From JBFJKD01 sp041600415 (GTDB taxonomy: Bacteria; Pseudomonadota; Gammaproteobacteria; Pseudomonadales; Porticoccaceae), in NCBI GenBank assembly GCA_041600415.1, contig JBFIKF010000009.1:1-47682 (forward strand): a stretch of DNA of 47,682 bases. Direction: 5' to 3'. The translations under genes and the position numbers were made by a program. The notes below the pieces were generated by a model that saw nothing but the letters and a program-made list of their open reading frames with translations, was not told the origin of the DNA and did not search any database. Within the stretch, counting starts at the first letter, position 1, and every line of letters begins with the position of its first letter. Of the stretch, positions 43,277 to 47,682 are shown piece after piece.

Positions 43277-43657
43277 AGCTGACGCATGGTCTAGCCCCTC
43301 TTGTTGTTCGGTATACTTTCTGAGCATGTCGTTGGAAGACTTGGCAACTAAACTACAGCGTAACTCATAGCCTCTTGAACGAAGGACTTGTTCCCGCCAT
43401 GAAAAAGCCTTAAGCGGAAAGTAAACCCACGAAACGGCAAAAAGATAAGTTATAGCCAACACTGCAAATGCTTGATGCAACTCGGAGAGAACAAGAAACG
43501 GTATAGCCGGCACCATCAATGCGGCATAACGCAAGAACACGCCATTAGATAGCGCCCATAATGCCCCCAATACCGCGGCTAGAAAAGACCATCCACTGGG
43601 CACAATTTCATAGGGCCCCATTCCTTTTGCATATAGATGATAAGTGCGCGTAAACAT
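43271..43657 (-). CDS. DUF2628-like membrane protein (cassette)
   Basis: A 128-residue cassette protein. PSGWSFLAAVLGALWALSNGVFLRYAALM and SWREQVLRSRGYELRCSLVAKSSNDML recall the DUF2628 family, with two to three transmembrane segments and a cytoplasmic tail. The stop is inside attC-A. The start lies just after the R' box of attC-B. DUF2628 genes are frequent in integron arrays; the function is unknown. Confidence 0.72.
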   Translation of the reverse strand: MFTRTYHLYAKGMGPYEIVPSGWSFLAAVLGALWALSNGVFLRYAALMVPAIPFLVLSELHQAFAVLAITYLFAVSWVYFPLKAFSWREQVLRSRGYELRCSLVAKSSNDMLRKYTEQQEGLDHASAA

Positions 43658-43663
43658 AGTGCT

Positions 43664-43729
43664 GCCTAACGTTTGAATTAACCCTGTGGCGCGTTGTCTG
43701 CGCCATCAGGGTTGAACGAGTTGTTAGCC
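43664..43729 (-). repeat. attC-B
   Basis: R'' is GGCTAAC (43723-43729) and R' is GTTAGGC (43664-43670), both good matches. The arms TCGTTCAACCCTG and CAGGGTTAATTCAAAC pair closely, with TGGCGC/GCGCCA inside. Length 66 bases. It is the best preserved site and overlaps the 3' end of the preceding ORF. Confidence 0.9.
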
Positions 43730-44505
43730 TCTTTGCTTAACTGTATGAAACGCTTTCGTTTAATCCAAAATAAAATGGCACCAAGAGGTATAGATGCTGA
43801 AATAACCCACGGTGCGTGCGGACTAGCCGAGCTAGCAGCAGCTCCAAAGAGATGGACGCTTATTAGTTGAATTGCGTATTGACCGGTTGTCCAGTTGATT
43901 TGGATTGCACATACGCCTAAAAGAATAAAAATTACCCATAACCATTTTCTTTTTGGTATTGGTGTACGGACACAGAAATAGGTTGATATTAAGATAAATA
44001 CCGGTACAGCAACGGCCATTACAAGAACTAAGTAATGCAGAGGGGATTTATTAGACAGATTAAATGCGTGAAATTCTTTTTGTGACATCTTAGTTTGATA
44101 TACATTTAGTCCTATAACTTCATATTTGTCTCCCACTTTGCGAAATGCCGCGTTTGCTAAATTCCAACCTTCTGAAAATTGGTACTCAAATGTAAAATTT
44201 CCCTGCCACACTCCATTAAAGACATTTACCTGAGACCCAATAATTTCTGTCGATATTAGATCTCCACCTCTAAAGTAATCAGCCAATTGAATTAACAGTG
44301 CGTCTGTTACCTGTGGTTTTAATTCATCGCTAAGTTTGCTTTTTATATATTCAAAGTCCTTTTCTCTTAATTTAGTTAAATAGTCCTCAGCCATTTTTGC
44401 TTCTTCTTTCGGAATAAGTTTGTCCATCATGTCCTGGTATGTGCATGAGGTTAAAACAAAAAGGCTAAAAATCACGCCAACCGTTAATGTGATGAACTTC
44501 TTCAT
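43678..44505 (-). CDS. Lipoprotein with C-terminal membrane domain (cassette)
   Basis: A 275-residue protein. An N-terminal lipoprotein signal peptide ends in the lipobox LTSC. A soluble domain of about 130 residues follows, then four hydrophobic segments from about 150 to 255. The C-terminal NNSFNPDGADNAPQG is encoded within attC-B, so the reading frame continues through the recombination site. Similar tails are known from other cassette proteins. Function unknown. Confidence 0.75.
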   Translation of the reverse strand: MKKFITLTVGVIFSLFVLTSCTYQDMMDKLIPKEEAKMAEDYLTKLREKDFEYIKSKLSDELKPQVTDALLIQLADYFRGGDLISTEIIGSQVNVFNGVWQGNFTFEYQFSEGWNLANAAFRKVGDKYEVIGLNVYQTKMSQKEFHAFNLSNKSPLHYLVLVMAVAVPVFILISTYFCVRTPIPKRKWLWVIFILLGVCAIQINWTTGQYAIQLISVHLFGAAASSASPHAPWVISASIPLGAILFWIKRKRFIQLSKEANNSFNPDGADNAPQG

Positions 44506-44527
44506 GATTTCTTCTTTTCCCTTAAGA

Positions 44528-44638
44528 GGCTAACGCTGAGCTAACCGGCAGCATTGTAGGTGCGAAGCGCCGGAAAAGCTGTCCAGTGGAAGCCGCGTGA
44601 TTTTGCGGCTGTAACGGTGGTTGAGCGTTTTGTTATGT
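44528..44638 (-). repeat. attC-C
   Basis: R'' is ACATAAC (44632-44638) and R' is GTTAGCC (44528-44534). GCTCAACC and GGTTAGC arms pair near the ends. The central GCCGCAAAATCACGCGGC hairpin and the CCGGCGCTTCGC part make a long, 111-base site. Confidence 0.82.
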
Positions 44639-44641
44639 GAT

Positions 44642-44920
44642 TTACGCGCATGACTTATAAAAAGACCTGCTGCCTACTTTTTTGAATTTTACCTTGTGCT
44701 GATCTTCAAGATGCCTTGCAAGGGTTGCAAATAGCCAACCAGTTTTATTGTCAATTTTATTATTTTGGGGATAAGACGATTTCTTTAGGTCGAGCTGGTC
44801 CTTAATATAAGCAGCTGGAACCCAACCCTCAGGAAATCCAGACTCAGACTCTTTGATAAATGAACGAACTTCATCAGCCATTACATCAAACAGTTCAGTA
44901 ATTTTCTCTTTATGACTCAC
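44642..44920 (-). CDS. Small basic protein of unknown function (cassette)
   Basis: A 92-residue soluble protein. An N-terminal helix (EKITELFDVMADEVRSFIKE) is followed by GWVPAAYIKDQLDLKKSSYP and a C-terminal KVGSRSFYKSC. A winged-helix-like fold is possible but unproven. GTG at 44920 follows AAGGAGATATC, a strong ribosome-binding site. Function unknown. Confidence 0.68.
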   Translation of the reverse strand: MSHKEKITELFDVMADEVRSFIKESESGFPEGWVPAAYIKDQLDLKKSSYPQNNKIDNKTGWLFATLARHLEDQHKVKFKKVGSRSFYKSCA

Positions 44921-44934
44921 GATATCTCCTTGTC

Positions 44935-45006
44935 ACATAACGCCTCACTCACCGGAATTTTAGGAGCGTAGCGAGTAAAATTTCCGAGTGCAGTGACTTG
45001 TTATGA
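44935..45006 (-). repeat. attC-D
   Basis: R'' is TCATAAC (45000-45006) and R' is GTTATGT (44935-44941). AAGTCACTGCACTCGGAAATTTTA pairs with its counterpart TAAAATTCCGGTGAGTGAGG across CTCGCTACGCTCC. Length 72 bases. The stop of the preceding 331-residue ORF lies in R''. Confidence 0.85.
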
Positions 45007-45996
45007 GCCAAAGGCTAAAAGTGATGAAAGATACGTAGAAAATACATTTATAGCTACGACAAGGACAGTAGACCAAAACGCACCTTTTAGGCTCTTTGAA
45101 TTAGAGTTACCGAAACTTTCAAATGCCTTTTGATCTCCTATGTTTAGTCTAAGCCCCGATATTGCCTGATGTCCGTCAATCGATCTTTCAGCGAATGATC
45201 CAAGTTTGAACGCTATCATTCCTAGGAGATATATTGAGCTGAAGCTAAATACTCCTGCTAAAAATACGGATTGAAGCGTCGGCAATTCTCCAATCAGGCT
45301 TTCCGCGTTTTTAAAAATAGCAAAAGACAATATAGCAACTGTAAGTATTCTAAATATAGAATCAAAATGTTCTGATTTGTCTTGAAGAAACTGGACTATT
45401 TTGTTTTCCTTGCCTTTTACTACGGACGAATACCACTGATCAATTGCTGTCTGGAAATTTCTGGCAACCGTGTAATCGACGTATTCGATGTCGTATTGCC
45501 CCGTTCGTCTAGAGACCATGGTTATGATTCTTCGGCTTATTCCGTGTTCAGATTCAGCTTTTTTCTTTAGAGCAACCCGTGAGTGGAGATTGACAGTTAT
45601 CTTATAAGACTGCGGTTGTTTTGTTTCTGGTAGAACGATTAAAAAGTTGTATTTCAACTGTACATTTTCACATGGGCTCATTGAGCTTGAGTCATACAGT
45701 TCAAATCTCTCAAAAGAGCTATATTGATTTTTGCAATCATCCACGTGATATAAAGTGACTGAGCAATTTTTACCGACGACATTATACTGTTCGAGCATCT
45801 GATTAATTTTGTGGTTCAGTTGCTTCAATGCGCCGAGATCAATATCGTGGTCGTCGCTCAGTGATTTTCCAATTTTTTCAGTTTTCCCAGTAATCTCGTT
45901 ATAGATACTTTGGATTACTTTCATGCTGACGGGCTGATCCGCGACGCTAACTATTCCCGTTTCATCATTATTCTGATCTAAAATTTCTCCAGACAT
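45001..45996 (-). CDS. Large cassette protein with C-terminal membrane helices
   Basis: A 331-residue protein with a cytosolic-looking N-terminal two-thirds (coiled-coil-prone 20-75, an alpha/beta region with LKYNFLIVLPETK) and three or so hydrophobic segments at about 218-240, 250-272 and 308-328. No known domain is recognised. ATG at 45996 follows AAAGGAGTACTTTAG. It is the largest ORF of the array. The architecture of a soluble domain tethered to a membrane end is seen in several defence effectors, but I have no motif to support that. Confidence 0.7.
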   Translation of the reverse strand: MSGEILDQNNDETGIVSVADQPVSMKVIQSIYNEITGKTEKIGKSLSDDHDIDLGALKQLNHKINQMLEQYNVVGKNCSVTLYHVDDCKNQYSSFERFELYDSSSMSPCENVQLKYNFLIVLPETKQPQSYKITVNLHSRVALKKKAESEHGISRRIITMVSRRTGQYDIEYVDYTVARNFQTAIDQWYSSVVKGKENKIVQFLQDKSEHFDSIFRILTVAILSFAIFKNAESLIGELPTLQSVFLAGVFSFSSIYLLGMIAFKLGSFAERSIDGHQAISGLRLNIGDQKAFESFGNSNSKSLKGAFWSTVLVVAINVFSTYLSSLLAFGS

Positions 45997-46021
45997 CTAA
46001 AGTACTCCTTTATTTAGTAGC

Positions 46022-46083
46022 TCATAACGCTTTAAACAGGGGCGTCGCTTTGCGACGTCCCTGACTGGTTTACCTTGTTAGCA
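46022..46083 (-). repeat. attC-E
   Basis: R'' is TGCTAAC (46077-46083) and R' is GTTATGA (46022-46028). AACCAGTCAGGGACGTCGC pairs with GCGACGCCCCTGTTTAA around AAA. Length 62 bases. It overlaps the end of the 110-residue cassette ORF by 52 bases. Confidence 0.87.
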
Positions 46084-46364
46084 GGCAGTTCAAATTCAAT
46101 AGGCTTAAATTTTTTGAATAACCAATGTCCCGCAGCAACTAACAGAGAAAACATCAGACCCTGCATAGCAAGAATTATTGGAACCGCAAAGAAAAACACT
46201 AGGGCTTCAAATTTTTCTTCTGGATTTTCAGATAGAAATGAAAGAGGGAAAATAAAAATTGCAGGAATACCAAACAGCAGTAATCCTCCAAAAAAGTATC
46301 CAGTGCCTACGAACTTGACTATTTGCCCTGTGGACATTCCATTTTCGTTAATCTGAATTTTCAT
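46032..46364 (-). CDS. Small membrane protein (cassette)
   Basis: A 110-residue protein with two to three hydrophobic segments (GYFFGGLLLFGIPAIFIFPL and LVFFFAVPIILAMQGLMFSLLVA). The C-terminal NQSGTSQSDAPV is encoded inside attC-E. The chosen ATG at 46364 sits in the R' box of attC-F, so translation signals come from the neighbouring site or upstream. Function unknown. Confidence 0.65.
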   Translation of the reverse strand: MKIQINENGMSTGQIVKFVGTGYFFGGLLLFGIPAIFIFPLSFLSENPEEKFEALVFFFAVPIILAMQGLMFSLLVAAGHWLFKKFKPIEFELPANKVNQSGTSQSDAPV

Positions 46365-46409
46365 AGCTCTCCCGCAGTGCCGAAGGCACACACGAACACC
46401 TTGTTATGC
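46361..46409 (-). repeat. attC-F, degenerate
   Basis: R'' is GCATAAC (46403-46409), intact. The R' box reads GCTATGA (46361-46367) in place of GTTATGA. A GTGCC-TTC-GGCAC hairpin remains, but the outer arms do not pair well and the site is only 49 bases. Expected to recombine poorly. Confidence 0.6.
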
Positions 46410-46772
46410 ACGTTTTCCCCTAAACCAAATTAAAGCCACTGGCATTACCCCACCTACGAGAGTAAGTAAAAGAGGTAGCCAGGTTTGTAGATACGCTTTT
46501 TGTTCATAGGTTTCAGGATATAACTCATGCCTAAGTAAGTAGTAGGCAAGGATGGCACCTAAAATAAAAATGGCAGAAGCATAGTGCTTAGGTAGTTTGG
46601 GGGCAGATAAGTAAGCGATAGATACAGTTGCAAATGCAGCGCAGAAGCCAATTAAGGGAATTTCCCAGACATTTAATATGTTAGAGACGAAGGCTCCTAA
46701 GATGCCAAAACTAACAAAGCCGCCAAAGGTGGCCAAAATAGAAATGAGCCATTTCTCTAAATTATTCTGCAT
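46404..46772 (-). CDS. Four-helix membrane protein (cassette)
   Basis: A 122-residue protein with four hydrophobic segments (about 8-30, 36-56, 62-82 and 95-118) and short loops. The ATG at 46772 follows AGAGGGA; a second in-frame ATG six codons earlier lies in the R' box of attC-G. The stop lies in R'' of attC-F. Function unknown. Confidence 0.68.
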   Translation of the reverse strand: MQNNLEKWLISILATFGGFVSFGILGAFVSNILNVWEIPLIGFCAAFATVSIAYLSAPKLPKHYASAIFILGAILAYYLLRHELYPETYEQKAYLQTWLPLLLTLVGGVMPVALIWFRGKRA

Positions 46773-46786
46773 TTCTATATCCCTCT

Positions 46787-46846
46787 GCATAACGATTGAA
46801 ACAAGCCGCGGCGTTTTTTGACGTCGGCTTGGTTGATTTGTTAGGC
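46787..46846 (-). repeat. attC-G
   Basis: R'' is GCCTAAC (46840-46846) and R' is GTTATGC (46787-46793). AATCAACCAAGCCGACGTC pairs with GCCGCGGCTTGTTTCAAT around AAAAAAC. Length 60 bases. Both boxes are excellent. Confidence 0.9.
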
Positions 46847-46859
46847 GTTTTATACATGA

Positions 46860-47525
46860 CTATTTTGGTAGTTCAAAATCTATACCCATATTAGTTGTCT
46901 TAAATAATCTGAAAATGGCCTTTTCTGTGTCAATAAATGGATACTTTTTGCTTACATCTGAAAGATACGAATTAAATGCATCTCGATCCTCAGGGTAATA
47001 GCGCCATATTATTGGTTCCTTATGGCAATCTAGGAAAAAGTGGCCAATGTAAACAACTTCATTTGCTTTAACATTAAAAGAGCCACTTTTTATTTCATTA
47101 TTTACGACTAAATGCGTGCGATTTGCTTTAAAAGTACCCACATCATTAACAGAGCGTGCTGCCTTTATGTCAAAGCTTGTAAGGGCATATTGTCCAGGCT
47201 CTAACAGGAGAGCATAATTTATAAATACAGGATCCTTTAACAAACGCGGCGGTCCATCTATAAATATTTCAGGAGTGTAGTTGTTTGTCACATTTGATAA
47301 TGGGAAGCGATCAAAACCGAGGCTCAGTATTTCTGCATTTTCGTATGCACCGCACCCCCATTTACGGCCCCAATTAACTGCTAATATAACTGTCCCTTTT
47401 GTAGAACTAAATGCAGCGTATGATTCAGGGGTGGCCTCACTGGCTATCGGAGTACTGGAAATTGTTGCACAAGATGATGTAACTAATGCCAGTATGGCGA
47501 TGAGTATGAAATTAATGAGCTTCAT
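46860..47525 (-). CDS. Secreted lipoprotein (cassette)
   Basis: A 221-residue protein with a lipoprotein signal (MKLINFILIAILALVTSSC, lipobox TSSC, Cys at position 19). The mature part is a beta-rich domain with GTVILAVNWGRKWGCG, LLLEPGQYALTSFDI and NEVVYIGHFFLDC segments. Cys residues in GCGAY and FLDCH may bond. No known domain is recognised. The stop TAG lies 13 bases before attC-G. Anchored to the outer membrane by inference. Confidence 0.72.
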   Translation of the reverse strand: MKLINFILIAILALVTSSCATISSTPIASEATPESYAAFSSTKGTVILAVNWGRKWGCGAYENAEILSLGFDRFPLSNVTNNYTPEIFIDGPPRLLKDPVFINYALLLEPGQYALTSFDIKAARSVNDVGTFKANRTHLVVNNEIKSGSFNVKANEVVYIGHFFLDCHKEPIIWRYYPEDRDAFNSYLSDVSKKYPFIDTEKAIFRLFKTTNMGIDFELPK

Positions 47526-47540
47526 GTTTTTTCCTTATAC

Positions 47541-47612
47541 GCCTAACGACCAAGCTGTGCGGCGCAAACGAAGCGCAGCGTAGTCTGCGTCCGAACGAGC
47601 GCCTTGTTATGC
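47541..47612 (-). repeat. attC-H
   Basis: R'' is GCATAAC (47606-47612) and R' is GTTAGGC (47541-47547). The arms CGCTCGTTCGGACGCAGACTACGC and GCGCCGCACAGCTTGGTCG pair across TTCG. Length 72 bases. It belongs to the cassette cut by the window edge. Confidence 0.88.
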
Positions 47613-47682
47613 CTTGTAGGCTGATAATTCATTTTCAGTAACTTCAGGACCTAGGTGTTCTGCAAATACAGCCGAAAACTTA
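47607..47682 (-). CDS. Partial cassette ORF at window edge
   Basis: Only the last 24 residues are visible. The frame reads leftward with coding-like content (EHLGPEVTENELSAYKA) and stops at TAA in R'' of attC-H. Its start and identity lie right of the window. Confidence 0.55.
   Translation of the reverse strand, partial: KFSAVFAEHLGPEVTENELSAYKA

Larger units (their letters stand above)
42812..47682 (-). mobile_element. Integron gene-cassette array (partial, runs off window)
   Basis: A 4.9-kb array of short minus-strand ORFs, each followed by an imperfect inverted repeat bounded by RYYYAAC-like (R'') and GTTRRRY-like (R') boxes, as in attC sites. Eight such sites are listed separately. The DNA is visibly AT-richer and uses codons differently from the left-hand genes. 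All genes read leftward, so in the usual polarity the integrase and attI lie beyond base 47682. No integrase is in the window. Cassette contents are membrane or secreted proteins and unknowns, with no resistance gene. Confidence 0.85.

Noticed and set aside
42812..47682. CRISPR array as an explanation of the repeated elements
   Set aside because: The repeats differ in length and sequence, have long ORFs between them, and carry attC-type boxes at both ends.

Overview
The window looks like the chromosome of a GC-rich, aerobic, probably marine gammaproteobacterium. This is inferred from gene content: a moaA leader resembling the Moco riboswitch, a tesA/ybbA/ybbP-type divergon, cvfB-, yehS- and yajD-type genes, and a chromosomal integron-type cassette array. 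A Spongiibacteraceae/Cellvibrionales-like host is my best guess, but no rRNA or other taxonomic marker is present.

Region 1 (1-8.5 kb) is an aromatic-catabolic cluster. A naphthalene/PAH-type ring-hydroxylating dioxygenase alpha subunit (cut by the window edge) is followed by a two-subunit LigAB-type extradiol dioxygenase, the dioxygenase beta subunit, a BenD-like cis-diol dehydrogenase, a small membrane protein on the other strand, a NahE/PhdJ-like hydratase-aldolase and a DMT exporter. On the opposite strand follow an AcuI-like reductase, an HpaC-like flavin reductase and a GST. Together they can convert an arene to a cis-diol, then a catechol, a ring-cleaved product, and an aldehyde plus pyruvate.

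Region 2 (8.6-25.2 kb) is mostly housekeeping. It holds moeB-moeA, an acyl-CoA dehydrogenase with a type-II hydroxyacyl-CoA dehydrogenase-like SDR, hemH with a coupled unknown gene, and a tightly overlapping minus-strand molybdenum run in the order moaA-moaB-moaC-moaD-moaE-modA-modB-modC-mobA behind a candidate Moco riboswitch. A PilZ protein, an ABC exporter (ybbA/ybbP-like) and divergent tesA follow.

Region 3 (25.2-38.1 kb) is a second catabolic and signalling block. It holds a double-receiver PAS-GGDEF protein, a zinc alcohol dehydrogenase, two GSTs, a Baeyer-Villiger monooxygenase, a benzoate-dioxygenase-like alpha/beta pair, a XylM/AlkB-like membrane hydroxylase with its XylA-like electron-transfer partner, and an HpaB-like flavin monooxygenase. 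Side-chain hydroxylation, oxidation to the acid, and carboxylate ring dihydroxylation could feed the chemistry of region 1. No transcriptional regulator dedicated to these genes is visible.

Region 4 (38.3-42.7 kb) holds cvfB-like and yehS genes, an aldo/keto reductase, a YajD HNH protein, a glycine-zipper protein and an SDR. Region 5 (42.8-47.7 kb) is an AT-richer array of integron gene cassettes, all on the minus strand. Eight attC-like sites separate nine small, mostly membrane or secreted ORFs of unknown function. The integrase and attI should lie beyond the right edge of the window.
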